Assembly: GCA_028875175.1 (NCBI GenBank)
Contig: JAPPFO010000190.1
Location: 9,958 to 22,819 of the forward strand
Direction: 5' to 3'
Origin: Chloroflexota bacterium
Lineage (GTDB): Bacteria; Chloroflexota; UBA11872
DNA length: 12,862 bases
The translations under genes and the position numbers were made by a program. The notes under the pieces were generated by a model, which saw only the letters and a program-made list of their open reading frames with translations, ran no database searches and was not told the origin of the DNA. The stretch's first letter is position 1; every line of letters starts with the position of its first letter. Positions 1 through 7,185 of the stretch are shown here, piece after piece.

Positions 1-416
1 TCGTCGTCTCTCTCCAGAACCACAACCACAACCAGATCGCGCCCGACGGCGAAGACGTCCTGCGCCTGATCCGCCAGGTCGACCACCCCAACCTGGGCCA
101 CGTGCTCGATACCGGCCAATACGCCGGGTCCCCCGGCGCCTCGGGCTTCGCCGACGACGAGCAGCGCGAGCGCCACGACTACCTGAACAGCATCGCCCTC
201 ACCGCGCCGCTGGCCACCGCCGTCCGCGCCAAGCTCTACCGCATCGCCACCGGCCGGGAAGAGTCGCTGGACTACGAGACGATCTTCCAGACCATCCGCA
301 GCGTGCGCTACAACGGCTGGATCAGCCTGGTCTACGAAGGCCGCGACGATCCCGTCGAGGTCATTCCCCTCGGCGTCCGCTATCTCCGCGGCTACCTGCC
401 CGCAGCGTCCACCTGA
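1..416 (+). CDS. Sugar phosphate isomerase/epimerase, TIM-barrel family (3' part)
   Basis: This is the C-terminal 138 residues of a protein whose start lies left of the window; the frame is open from base 3. The visible part reads as the second half of the xylose-isomerase-like TIM barrel: a stretch rich in His and Asn (LQNHNHNQIAPDG), then the strand NLGHVLDTGQYAGSPG with the Asp expected to bind the divalent metal, and near the end ISLVYEG, where the last metal-binding Glu of this family usually sits. The family isomerises or epimerises free or phosphorylated sugars in the cytoplasm; the substrate cannot be told from this fragment. A GTG at 102 could be called as a start, but it lies inside the conserved barrel. 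The gene runs convergently into the dioxygenase gene with a 19-nt gap. Confidence 0.8.
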   Translation, partial: VVSLQNHNHNQIAPDGEDVLRLIRQVDHPNLGHVLDTGQYAGSPGASGFADDEQRERHDYLNSIALTAPLATAVRAKLYRIATGREESLDYETIFQTIRSVRYNGWISLVYEGRDDPVEVIPLGVRYLRGYLPAAST

Positions 417-435
417 GCCCTTCCGCCAGCGCTTC

Positions 436-1272
436 TCAATACGTGGCTGCGGTGGGCTCTCCGGGGAAGCCCCTGGGCGATGCGTTGCGGTGACCGGGCA
501 TCGGCCAGCCCTGGCCGCCCATGGTCTGGTACTCGCCGGACTTGCCGCACAGCCAGTAGAACATCTCGGAGGCATCCACGGCGTCCCGGAACTGCTGCCG
601 CAGTCCCCGCAGGTTGAACGCGTAATCGGCCTGGGCAAAGTCGAAGTCCGGCTCAATCACCCAGTCACGGGCCGGCGGTGACGTGCGCCAGTAGTTGTAC
701 TTGAGGAGATTGCGAACGCCCCGCGCCGTCGACACGGAGCGCCGATGCCAGATGGAATAGACGGTGAGAAAGATCGAGCCGGCGGACGCGACGGTCTTGA
801 CGCCGTGTCGCAGGCTTCCGTAGTGCCCCATCATGCTGGAGTGCTGAAACAGGAAGTGCGACCCGGGCAGCACCTCGGTTGGCCCCATGTCGGCCGTACA
901 TGCCTGGGGGTAGTAGAAGACCTGCAAGTAGTGGAGCGCGGGTCCATAGCGTGACCCGCCGTCACGGTGCCAGCCTTGCGCCGGCGCCGGCATGTGCACG
1001 CGGTGATTGCTCATCAGAACGGGCGTCTCGAACCCCGCGCCCAGCAGCGAGCGGACGGCGCCGGCGGCCGCGGGATTGAGGATGACGTTCTCGATAAACC
1101 AGTCCTCGGCCAGGATGTCGGTTGGCTCCAGGGAGGTGTTGTTGTCGACGAAGGCGACGGTCTTGCGGTTGATCTCCTCCGGTACCACGCCGTCAAGCAG
1201 CAGATAGCCGCGTTTACAAAAGTCCAGGACCTCGGTGTCGGTCAGTGTCGGGGCGATGTGCGAGGTGTCCAT
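436..1272 (-). CDS. Phytanoyl-CoA dioxygenase (PhyH) family oxygenase
   Basis: A 278-aa member of the Fe(II)/2-oxoglutarate-dependent PhyH family, which hydroxylates or otherwise oxidises small molecules. The iron-binding HxD is visible at His102-Asp104 (QGWHRDGG), the distal His is probably His176 (SIWHRRS), and Arg184 or Arg187 soon after could hold the 2-oxoglutarate carboxylate. The segment GPTEVLPGSHF (about 130-140) is typical of the family, and the length is usual. The substrate is unknown; phytanoyl-CoA itself is unlikely, because bacterial members are diverse. The ATG start shares one base with the stop of the upstream 124-aa gene (TGATG). A GGAG at 1279-1282 lies 6 nt before it, so translation is probably coupled. 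It is the last gene of the minus-strand row. Confidence 0.88.
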   Translation of the reverse strand: MDTSHIAPTLTDTEVLDFCKRGYLLLDGVVPEEINRKTVAFVDNNTSLEPTDILAEDWFIENVILNPAAAGAVRSLLGAGFETPVLMSNHRVHMPAPAQGWHRDGGSRYGPALHYLQVFYYPQACTADMGPTEVLPGSHFLFQHSSMMGHYGSLRHGVKTVASAGSIFLTVYSIWHRRSVSTARGVRNLLKYNYWRTSPPARDWVIEPDFDFAQADYAFNLRGLRQQFRDAVDASEMFYWLCGKSGEYQTMGGQGWPMPGHRNASPRGFPGEPTAATY

Positions 1273-1646
1273 CAGGCGCTCCGAATCTTCTCGAATACAA
1301 ACTCGGCCCCGTAGGCGTACGTGCGCGACTCGTCGAGCAACAGCGCGAGGCTGGGGAACTCAATGATTCGCCAGCCGTCGCGGATGGCGTCCAGCACGGT
1401 CTGGTAGGGCCAGTCGTCGGGATCGTTCGCGCCGTCCGAGAGTTCGCCGTCAATGACCATCCGCATCCCGATCACTTGCGTGTCCAGGGCCGTGCCGGCG
1501 GCTTGCAGGTACAGCAGGTCCTGGCGGGCGTTGCCAGCGGCGGTCAGTTCGTCCCGAATGCTCGCGAGCGTGGACTCCTCTAAGGTTCCGGCGCGAAGCT
1601 CCGCAATCCCCTCATCGAGCCTATCGGTGATCGCTTCGAGCCACAT
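1272..1646 (-). CDS. Hypothetical protein, 124 aa
   Basis: Not recognised. The frame stays open well upstream into rarA, but the ATG at 1646 is preferred: the extra N-terminus translated from inside rarA is Arg/Ala/Gly/Pro-rich and looks like an out-of-frame product, whereas the sequence from MWLEAITDRLDEG onward has normal composition. It looks helical and acidic in the first half, followed by a segment rich in Asp, Trp and Tyr (DPDDWPY) and a hydrophobic stretch IIEFPSLALLLDE. It has no signal peptide or membrane segment and is probably cytoplasmic. The first 26 nt overlap the 3' end of rarA, and the stop overlaps the start of the PhyH gene by one base. The ribosome binding site is weak, as expected if translation depends on coupling to rarA. 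Confidence 0.65.
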   Translation of the reverse strand: MWLEAITDRLDEGIAELRAGTLEESTLASIRDELTAAGNARQDLLYLQAAGTALDTQVIGMRMVIDGELSDGANDPDDWPYQTVLDAIRDGWRIIEFPSLALLLDESRTYAYGAEFVFEKIRSA

Positions 1647-3042
1647 GGTCTTCGTCCCGGATCGAGTCCACGGATTGTCCCGCACGCGTCGAGCTCTCGG
1701 GCGGCCGGCCCGGGTCGCGAGGAGCGTCGGGCGATCGGGCGCGGCGCTTTTGGAGACGCCGCCACAGTTCTCCTTCCCCGCCGCCCCCGCGCCCGTCGTA
1801 GAAGCGCTGCCGACCGGGCATGTACTGCTGCGGAACATAGTTGTCCGGGAAGTCGTGCGGGTACCGGTATCCCACGCTCTGGCCGTGCGCCTCCGCCAGC
1901 CCCGGATGCGCCGCCCCCCGCAGATGCAGCGGGACCTCCACGTTCGCCCCCCGGCGAATCGCCTGCTCCGCCGCCCCCAGCGCCCGCCCCGCCGCGTTGC
2001 TCTTGGGCGCCGCCGCCAGGTAGATCGTGGCCTGTGCCAGCGCGTAGCGAGCCTCCGGCAGCCCCAGGCGCTCCACCGCGCTCGCCGCCGCCACCGCCAG
2101 CGGCAGCGCGTGCGGGTCCGCGTTCCCGATATCCTCCGACGCCAGGATCACAATCCGCCGCGCCATAAACTCCGGCGCCTCGCCCCCGTCCAGCATCTTC
2201 GCCAGCCAGAACAGCGCCGCGTCGGGATCCGATCCCCGCACGCTCTTGATGTACGCCGAAATCGTGTCGTAGTGCTCGTCCGCCGCCCGGTCGTACCGCA
2301 CCTGCCGCGTCAGCGCCGCCTCCGTCGCGACATCTACCGTCACGCAATCCAGCCCGCGTTCCCGCGCAAACGCCGCCGCCGCCTCGATCCAGTTCAGCGC
2401 CACCCGTGCGTCCCCGCCCGATGCCGCCACCGCCTGCTCCACGGCCTTGTCGTCAAATCCTGGCGCGTCCTCGCCCAGCCCGTCCGCCGAGCCAAGCGCT
2501 CGTCGAACTATGGCCCGCAGGTCCCCGGCCTCCAGCGGCTGCAACCGCAGCACCCGCATCCGCGACAGCAGTGGCGCGTTCAGCTCGAAATACGGGTTCT
2601 CCGTTGTCGCGCCCCACAACGCGATCACCCCGTCCTCCACCGCCGGTAGCAGTACGTCCTGCTGCGCCTTGTTGAAGCGGTGAATCTCGTCCAGGAACAC
2701 CAATGTCCGCTTGCGGTACATGTCCCGGTCGCTCGCCGCCTGCGCGATCACCCCGCGCACGTCCCGCACTGTGGCCGACACCGCGCTCAGTTCCACAAAC
2801 CTCCGCTCGGTCATCGCCGCTGCGATCCGCGCCAGGCTCGTCTTACCCGTCCCTGGTGATCCCCACAGCACCACCGACCACATCTCGTCGCGTTCCAGCG
2901 CCATCCGCAACGGCGCGCCCGAACCCACCAGGTCGGCGTGCCCGCTGAACTCGTCCAGCGACCGCGGTCGCATCCGCGCCGCCAGCGGCATCGCCGCCTG
3001 CTGGGCCTCGGCGCCGGCGTGGGCGAACAGGTCCTTAGTCAT
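1621..3042 (-). CDS. rarA: RarA/MgsA-type replication-associated recombination AAA+ ATPase
   Basis: A 473-aa clamp-loader-like AAA+ ATPase of the RarA/MgsA/WRNIP1 family, which acts at stalled replication forks. Visible motifs are Walker A GSPGTGKT at 61-68, Walker B LVFLDEIH at 114-121 followed by the family hallmark HRFNKAQQD, sensor 1 GATTENP at 144-150, and an arginine-finger region PLLSRMRV at 157-164. The C-terminal half contains the conserved RRIVILASEDIGNADP and a later GYRYPHDFP segment of the tetramerisation domain. About 30 C-terminal residues after the usual end are Arg/Pro/Ser-rich and overlap the next gene. The ATG at 3042 is chosen because the family N-terminus (MTKDLFAHAG) begins there. 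It overlaps the end of the DUF4129 gene by 8 nt; the possible extension upstream does not look like RarA. Confidence 0.95.
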   Translation of the reverse strand: MTKDLFAHAGAEAQQAAMPLAARMRPRSLDEFSGHADLVGSGAPLRMALERDEMWSVVLWGSPGTGKTSLARIAAAMTERRFVELSAVSATVRDVRGVIAQAASDRDMYRKRTLVFLDEIHRFNKAQQDVLLPAVEDGVIALWGATTENPYFELNAPLLSRMRVLRLQPLEAGDLRAIVRRALGSADGLGEDAPGFDDKAVEQAVAASGGDARVALNWIEAAAAFARERGLDCVTVDVATEAALTRQVRYDRAADEHYDTISAYIKSVRGSDPDAALFWLAKMLDGGEAPEFMARRIVILASEDIGNADPHALPLAVAAASAVERLGLPEARYALAQATIYLAAAPKSNAAGRALGAAEQAIRRGANVEVPLHLRGAAHPGLAEAHGQSVGYRYPHDFPDNYVPQQYMPGRQRFYDGRGGGGEGELWRRLQKRRARSPDAPRDPGRPPESSTRAGQSVDSIRDEDHVARSDHR

Positions 3043-4618
3043 CCGGCGGGGCCTGCAGGGCCCGGCCAACCTCCGCCTGCAGGCGGCGCGCCCGCTCCAC
3101 GCCGTGATCTGGTCCAAGTTCCGGCGCATAGCGGGCGGCCATGTACATCTCCGTCAAGCCGTCCACCGCGGATGCCGCCCCGCGATATCGCGCGGCCAGT
3201 CGCTCGCGATACTCGTTGGGCGTCGCCGACGGCCCCCGGTGCACGCCGCGCGACGACGCCTCGTCTACCGTCTCCGCGTAGATCTCGTGCAGCTGCTGAC
3301 GCACCGTCCCAGCTCCCCTTCGCCGCATCGATGAGAAGCTCGCCTGCATTGCTCGCCGCCGACCGGCCAGCGCCCGCACGGACGCCCCCACCGCCTGCGC
3401 CACCGTACGGGTCCATCCAAACAGTCCAAGAATCGATGCCAGCAGCGCCTGCAGGATCAACAGCAGGTGCGTCAGCAGCGAGCGGCTGGCTCGCTGCGCC
3501 GACACTCGCTGGTAATTCCGCTGCACCGCCCGGAATAGCCAGTACAGCGAAAACCCGCCGGCGATCAACACGATGATCGCGGCTATGAACAGCCCGAAGT
3601 CGATACCCTCGCCCTCGGCCTGCAACAGCTCCTCGGGCGGTAGCGGTTCGGCGAACCCCCCGCCCTCCGGCCGCATCAGCTCGATCAGCCGCGCGATCAG
3701 GCTCAGGATCAGCAGCCCAAACGCCAGTATGATCCGCGCCACCCACAGCATTCCGTCCAGGATCAGCAGACCGAATCCCGCAAACAGGTCCGTGTCCGCC
3801 GCCGGAATCAGTAGCGCTACCACCAGCGCCACCACCAGCAGAAAGATCGCCGACCGGATCCACGTCCCCGTCAACCCCGGCGCCTGCGCCGCCAGCTCCA
3901 GCGACCACTGCGAGGTCCGTCGCACCAGGTTCGCGTAGCTCAGCAGCAGCAGCACGCTCACGTAGTACAGCACCATGATGACCAGCGCCGCCTGCACCAC
4001 GCCTGCTTGCTGCGTCTCCGATCCCACCGCCACGTTGAACGCCGTCAACCCAACCAGGATTCCTCCAGCCGTCGCCGCCAGCTGCGTCAGTTCGCCAATC
4101 GCCGCCGAGCGGTCCACATACCGCCCTCGGTCGCTCAGCCACTCGTAGTACTGCGGCGAGCGCTTGGACGGCGGAATCTCCGATCGCTGCGGATGCAGCA
4201 GCTCGATGTTGCGCAGCACCCGCATCCCGGCCATCCAGGTCAGTGCCAGGATTGTGATCAGCATCAGCGACGTCAGGTCCAGCAGCCCGCCCACGATGCC
4301 CAGCGCCCCGTCGCGGGCATCCGGCGGCGCCCCAAAGAACGCCGTGATGCGCACCAGCAGCAGGATCGGCACCACCAGCGCCGCCCAGTGCTTCCAGCTA
4401 TAGCTCCCGGCCGAGTGCCGCCCGCCGTACGCCGCCACGATCATCGACACCACGAACACCAGCGTCATGATCACCAGGAACGCGTACGCCCGATCCGCGC
4501 CGACCGTGATCGTCTGCATCCACAGCGTCAGCCCTGCGCCGAACAGCCCGAAGCAGAGGGTGGCGATCGCCCCCAGGATGGTCCGGCTAAACGGCCGCTC
4601 GGTCGTCTCGCCAGACAC
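3035..4618 (-). CDS. Polytopic membrane protein with C-terminal DUF4129 domain
   Basis: A 527-aa integral membrane protein with roughly nine or ten hydrophobic segments (about 14-34, 43-63, 78-96, 107-130, 182-198, 206-228, 253-273, 280-312, 340-362 and 382-400). A basic, soluble C-terminal tail carries a DUF4129-like signature: RGPSATPNEYRERLA at about 461-475, followed by LTEMYMAARYAPE. DUF4129 proteins commonly accompany MoxR ATPases and DUF58 proteins; often the same polypeptide also has a transglutaminase-like domain, but none is visible here. The GTG at 4618 is selected as start because AAGGAG lies 7 nt upstream; the TTG at 4645 has no such support. The first 32 nt overlap the DUF58 gene and the last 8 nt overlap rarA. 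It is probably the membrane partner of the MoxR1/DUF58 pair. The function is unproven. Confidence 0.85.
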   Translation of the reverse strand: MSGETTERPFSRTILGAIATLCFGLFGAGLTLWMQTITVGADRAYAFLVIMTLVFVVSMIVAAYGGRHSAGSYSWKHWAALVVPILLLVRITAFFGAPPDARDGALGIVGGLLDLTSLMLITILALTWMAGMRVLRNIELLHPQRSEIPPSKRSPQYYEWLSDRGRYVDRSAAIGELTQLAATAGGILVGLTAFNVAVGSETQQAGVVQAALVIMVLYYVSVLLLLSYANLVRRTSQWSLELAAQAPGLTGTWIRSAIFLLVVALVVALLIPAADTDLFAGFGLLILDGMLWVARIILAFGLLILSLIARLIELMRPEGGGFAEPLPPEELLQAEGEGIDFGLFIAAIIVLIAGGFSLYWLFRAVQRNYQRVSAQRASRSLLTHLLLILQALLASILGLFGWTRTVAQAVGASVRALAGRRRAMQASFSSMRRRGAGTVRQQLHEIYAETVDEASSRGVHRGPSATPNEYRERLAARYRGAASAVDGLTEMYMAARYAPELGPDHGVERARRLQAEVGRALQAPPDD

Positions 4619-5828
4619 GCACGTGCTCCTTGTCCGTAATCGCAAACGCCGTCAGGCCGGCGGACCGTGCGGCCCCGGCCGCCAGCGTGGCCGCCGATCC
4701 GTCCGTAAACACCACGATCACCCGGTGGCCCAGTTTGCGCTGCGCCACCAGGCTCGCCAACAACTCGTTCGACCGCAGCCCCGTCAGCACGATCAGCGTC
4801 GCTCCCCACGGCAACGACCGGCCCGCCGTAGTCACCGCCTGCCCCGCGTTCTCTCCCGCCAGCAACTCCACCCGCGCCAGCAGGTCCAGGCAGGACATCA
4901 GGTGCCCCCGTCCCCGACCGATGGGAACGTGGGGAACTCGTCCGGCCATCCGCTCCCGCATCTCCTCGTGCGAACTGCCGCGCACGCCGCCCAGGTAGAT
5001 CGGGTCCAGCCCGTTAACCACGATCCCCACGCTCTGACGGTTCTCCAGCATGAACGTCGCCAGCGACGCTCCCGCCGTAACGGCCATCTCCGAGGCCGGC
5101 CCCCGCCACATCCGGCTGTAGCTCGCGTGGTCCAGGTCCACCAGGATCTGCACTTCGTGACTCACCGCCGGCTCCAGGTTCCGCACCATCAGGTGCCCCA
5201 CCGCCGCCGTCGCCTTCCAGTTGATCAGCCGCTGCGAATCCCCCGGCTCATAGTCACGCGACCCCACCACCCGGATCGGATCGTGATAAATCCGCTGGTG
5301 CGACCGCATATCTCCAAACGGCGTGTTCGACTCCACCTGGAAGGCCTCGATCGGCACCACCTGCGGATACACGATCACGAACTCCGCCGTGTCGATTAGC
5401 AGGTCCTGGCTGGACAGCCCGAACACATCGCCAAACCGAACCTGCAACGGCCCCAGCCGGTGATATCCACGATGCGTCGCCGGCAGCGTGTACTCGATGG
5501 TGGTCGAACCTTTGGGCCGCAGTCGTACCACCTGCCGTAGCGCGTCATACGTCGCGATCCGCGTCGGCAACGCCTCTCGCACGCTCAGCCAGGGCACCGG
5601 CAACAGCGACTGGTTCTCGATGTGGATCGTCACCGCCACCGTCTCGTCCTGAAACACGCGCTGCGGAAACTCCCGCCGCACCCGCAGCCCCCGCCGCATC
5701 CGCCACACCCACAGATGCGTCAGCACCAGCACTGCAATCAGCAGATACGAAGCCAGGAACAGAAAGGGAATCCGCGTAAAGAACGCCGCCCCCAGCAGCA
5801 CCAGCGTCAGAATGATCAGGCTAGGCAT
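4587..5828 (-). CDS. DUF58 domain-containing protein (vWA-like), membrane anchored
   Basis: A 413-aa DUF58 protein, the usual partner of MoxR ATPases. The first 45 residues form a hydrophobic hairpin or two closely spaced membrane segments. Residues 50-150 form a beta-rich region with ENQSLLPVPWLSVRE, and the DUF58 core lies at about 189-219: GSRDYEPGDSQRLINWKATA then MVRNLEP. A vWA-like fold follows. The metal-site position reads VDLDHAS (about 230-236), so the classical DxSxS is altered to DxDxA. The start ATG at 5828 has AGGAAGG 9 nt upstream (5838-5844). It is separated from moxR1 by an unusual 367-nt spacer and overlaps the DUF4129 gene by 32 nt. MoxR is generally thought to act as a chaperone on its vWA-type partner; the cellular role here is inferred from context. 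Confidence 0.93.
   Translation of the reverse strand: MPSLIILTLVLLGAAFFTRIPFLFLASYLLIAVLVLTHLWVWRMRRGLRVRREFPQRVFQDETVAVTIHIENQSLLPVPWLSVREALPTRIATYDALRQVVRLRPKGSTTIEYTLPATHRGYHRLGPLQVRFGDVFGLSSQDLLIDTAEFVIVYPQVVPIEAFQVESNTPFGDMRSHQRIYHDPIRVVGSRDYEPGDSQRLINWKATAAVGHLMVRNLEPAVSHEVQILVDLDHASYSRMWRGPASEMAVTAGASLATFMLENRQSVGIVVNGLDPIYLGGVRGSSHEEMRERMAGRVPHVPIGRGRGHLMSCLDLLARVELLAGENAGQAVTTAGRSLPWGATLIVLTGLRSNELLASLVAQRKLGHRVIVVFTDGSAATLAAGAARSAGLTAFAITDKEHVRVWRDDRAAV
4626..4631 (-). promoter_or_regulatory. Ribosome binding site that fixes the GTG start of the DUF4129 gene
   Basis: On the minus strand the sequence reads AAGGAG, separated by 7 nt from the GTG at 4618. It lies inside the DUF58 coding region. 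It is the best Shine-Dalgarno match in this gene row and decides the start of the downstream membrane protein. Confidence 0.75.
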
Positions 5829-5873
5829 GCCATACGCCTTCCTGACCTGAGACCTCTGGCCAACTCCCCGCGT

Positions 5874-6058
5874 CCTCGAAAGTGCGGCGGCCCTTCACCC
5901 TCTCCTACGGCCTTTACATAACCCCGCCTCGACCTCGAAAGCGGAGCGGCTCTTTCTCCCTCTCCCTCTGGAGACCGTTGCAAAACCCCGCCTCGACCGT
6001 GAAATCTGGGCGGCTCTTTCTCCCTCTCCCTCTGGGAGAGGGTCGGGGTGAGGGTCTT
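5874..6058. repeat. Tandem degenerate intergenic repeat, about 64-nt period
   Basis: Three adjoining units start with CCTCGA at 5874, 5927 and 5991. Units two and three share an identical 24-nt CT-rich block at 5948-5971 and 6012-6035, exactly 64 nt apart. Unit one is shorter and more diverged. Units one and two end in AACCCCG, joining directly to the next CCTCGA. Unit three ends in a perfect 9-bp hairpin (CCCTCTCCC at 6022-6030, GGGAGAGGG at 6034-6042) followed by TCGGGGTGAGGGT. This last motif resembles a short intergenic repeat seen in many GC-rich genomes, whose spurious translation (TLTPTLSQRERE) is a familiar annotation artefact. Confidence 0.75.
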
Positions 6059-6066
6059 CCGGGCAG

Positions 6067-6105
6067 CCAGCCTCGGGTTACGCAAGGGTTTGCGACCCGG
6101 GCTGG
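6067..6105. repeat. Long imperfect stem-loop downstream of moxR1
   Basis: Three stem blocks stack in order: CCAGCC with GGCTGG, CGGGT with ACCCG, and CGCAA with TTGCG, closed by a GGGT loop. Only a one-base bulge (6073) and a two-base bulge (6079-6080) interrupt about 16 base pairs. It lies roughly 90 nt after the moxR1 stop on the minus strand and lacks a following T-tract, so it is not a classical intrinsic terminator. It could stabilise the moxR1 message end, attenuate read-through into DUF58, or belong to the repeat. Confidence 0.65.
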
Positions 6106-6146
6106 ATCGGGCCACATCCGTGACGGTGAACTCCACCGTGCCGGAT

Positions 6147-6162
6147 TCGCGAGCGCTCGCGA
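6147..6162. repeat. 16-bp perfect palindrome in the moxR1-DUF58 spacer
   Basis: TCGCGAGC is followed directly by its reverse complement GCTCGCGA. It lies 34 nt after the moxR1 stop. With no loop it fits a dimeric protein binding site better than an RNA hairpin, though it could also be the top of a cruciform. No regulator gene is adjacent. Confidence 0.6.
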
Positions 6163-6195
6163 GCACCCAGGGCATTGGTCAACTGCTGCAGAAAA

Positions 6196-7167
6196 TCAGG
6201 TGGCCTCGCCATCTTCGTCAACCAGGCGCAACTCGGTCGACTCCATCAGCGAGCGCACCAGCGCATCCGACGCAACCCCGCGCAGCGAATGCTCGGCCGA
6301 CACCAACACACGATGGGCCAGGATCGATGGCGCCAACTCCTTCACGTCGTCCGGCAGCACGTAACTGCGGCCCCGAATGGCCGCCAGGGCCTGCGCGGCC
6401 CGATGTAACGCCAGCGAGCCTCGCGGACTTGCCCCCAGCGCAACCTCCGGCCGGTCGCGCGTCGCTCGCACTAGCCGCAACAGGTACTCGATCACCGTGT
6501 CGTCAACATGCACGTCGCCCACGCCGCGCTGCAAGTCGGCCAGCGTCTGGAGATCCGAAACCTGTTGCAGGTCGTCGATCGGGTGCCCATGCCGCTGCCC
6601 ATCCAGAACGTTCCGCTCGTCGGCGAACGTCGGATACCCCAGCGACAACCGCATCATGAAACGGTCCAGCTGCGCCTCCGGCAGCGGGAAGGTGCCCTCG
6701 AACTCCACCGGATTCTGTGTCGCCAGCACGATGAAGGGCGTCGGCAGCGGTCGCGACACTCCGTCTGCGCTGACCTGCGTTTCGCTCATCGCCTCCAGCA
6801 GCGCCGACTGCGTCCGCGGCGTCGCCCTGTTGATCTCGTCCGCCAGCAACACGTTCGCGAACACCGGTCCGGCCCGAAACTCGAACTCCCCGGACTTCTG
6901 GTTGTAGACCGATACGCCCGTCACGTCATTCGGCAGCAGGTCGGGCGTGAACTGGATGCGCCGGAATTCGCCGCCGAGCGAAATCGCAATCGACCGCGCC
7001 AGCATCGTTTTCCCGGTGCCCGGCACGTCGTCCAGCAGCACGTGACCCCGGCACAGCAGCGCCACCAGGATGCGCTCGATCTCGGCCTCTTTGCCCAGAA
7101 TGACCTTGCCGACATTCGTGCTCAGGGTCTGGCGCAATTCGGCAAATGGGGCCGGGTCAATGGCCAC
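6196..7167 (-). CDS. MoxR family AAA+ ATPase (moxR1)
   Basis: A 323-aa cytoplasmic MoxR-type AAA+ ATPase, full length for the family. Visible motifs are Walker A DVPGTGKT at 47-54, the MoxR-typical QFTPDLLPNDVTG at about 72-84, Walker B LLADEINRA at 107-115, sensor 1 ATQNP at 149-153, and PLPEAQLDRF at about 161-170. The C-terminal lid contains GASPRGSLAL. The GTG start is supported by GGAGG 6 nt upstream. The gene begins 18 nt after the htrA-like gene and is followed, after the structured spacer, by its expected partners DUF58 and DUF4129. MoxR proteins are generally regarded as chaperones that mature or insert cofactors into vWA-domain partners; the client here is presumably the DUF58 protein, by context. 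Confidence 0.95.
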   Translation of the reverse strand: MAIDPAPFAELRQTLSTNVGKVILGKEAEIERILVALLCRGHVLLDDVPGTGKTMLARSIAISLGGEFRRIQFTPDLLPNDVTGVSVYNQKSGEFEFRAGPVFANVLLADEINRATPRTQSALLEAMSETQVSADGVSRPLPTPFIVLATQNPVEFEGTFPLPEAQLDRFMMRLSLGYPTFADERNVLDGQRHGHPIDDLQQVSDLQTLADLQRGVGDVHVDDTVIEYLLRLVRATRDRPEVALGASPRGSLALHRAAQALAAIRGRSYVLPDDVKELAPSILAHRVLVSAEHSLRGVASDALVRSLMESTELRLVDEDGEAT

Positions 7168-7173
7168 TCCAGG

Positions 7174-7178
7174 CCTCC
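7174..7178 (-). promoter_or_regulatory. Ribosome binding site supporting the GTG start of moxR1
   Basis: GGAGG on the minus strand lies 6 nt before the GTG at 7167, in the 18-nt gap after the htrA-like stop. It supports the non-ATG start. Confidence 0.7.
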
Positions 7179-7185
7179 GTTCTAC

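Larger units (their letters stand above)
5829..6195. other. 367-nt structured intergenic spacer between moxR1 and the DUF58 gene
   Basis: I see no credible gene here. The spacer holds, in minus-strand order from moxR1, a 16-bp perfect palindrome (6147-6162), a 6-bp inverted repeat (ACGGTG at 6123-6128, CACCGT at 6134-6139, 5-nt loop), a long imperfect hairpin (6067-6105), and a block of CT/GA-rich repeats (5874-6058) with its own perfect hairpin. The DUF58 ribosome binding site closes it at 5838-5844. I find no convincing -35/-10 pair. MoxR and DUF58 genes normally lie side by side, so the spacer looks like inserted repeat material or a regulatory leader. Confidence 0.7.

Noticed and set aside
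102..416. GTG at 102 as the start of a 104-aa isomerase gene
   Set aside because: The frame is open to the left edge and upstream residues match the isomerase family, so the gene is cut by the window rather than short.
1453..2649. 398-aa plus-strand open frame
   Set aside because: It is the antisense shadow of rarA, extremely rich in Arg, Pro and His; rarA on the minus strand has all family motifs.
4619..4645. TTG at 4645 as the start of the DUF4129 gene
   Set aside because: It has no ribosome binding site and would lengthen the overlap with DUF58; the GTG at 4618 has AAGGAG at ideal spacing.
4467..5399. 310-aa plus-strand open frame opposite the DUF4129 and DUF58 genes
   Set aside because: Shadow of the DUF58 gene, with His/Arg/Gln/Pro-dominated composition and no recognisable domain.
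6067..6105. Intrinsic terminator after moxR1
   Set aside because: The stem is strong but no T-tract follows on the minus strand, so it is reported as a stem-loop and not as a terminator.
5816..6175. Minus-strand open frame of 119 aa containing TLTPTLSQRERE-type peptides
   Set aside because: It is a translation of the GC-rich intergenic repeat and hairpins, a known artefact; composition is Arg/Gly/Glu-rich and not protein-like.
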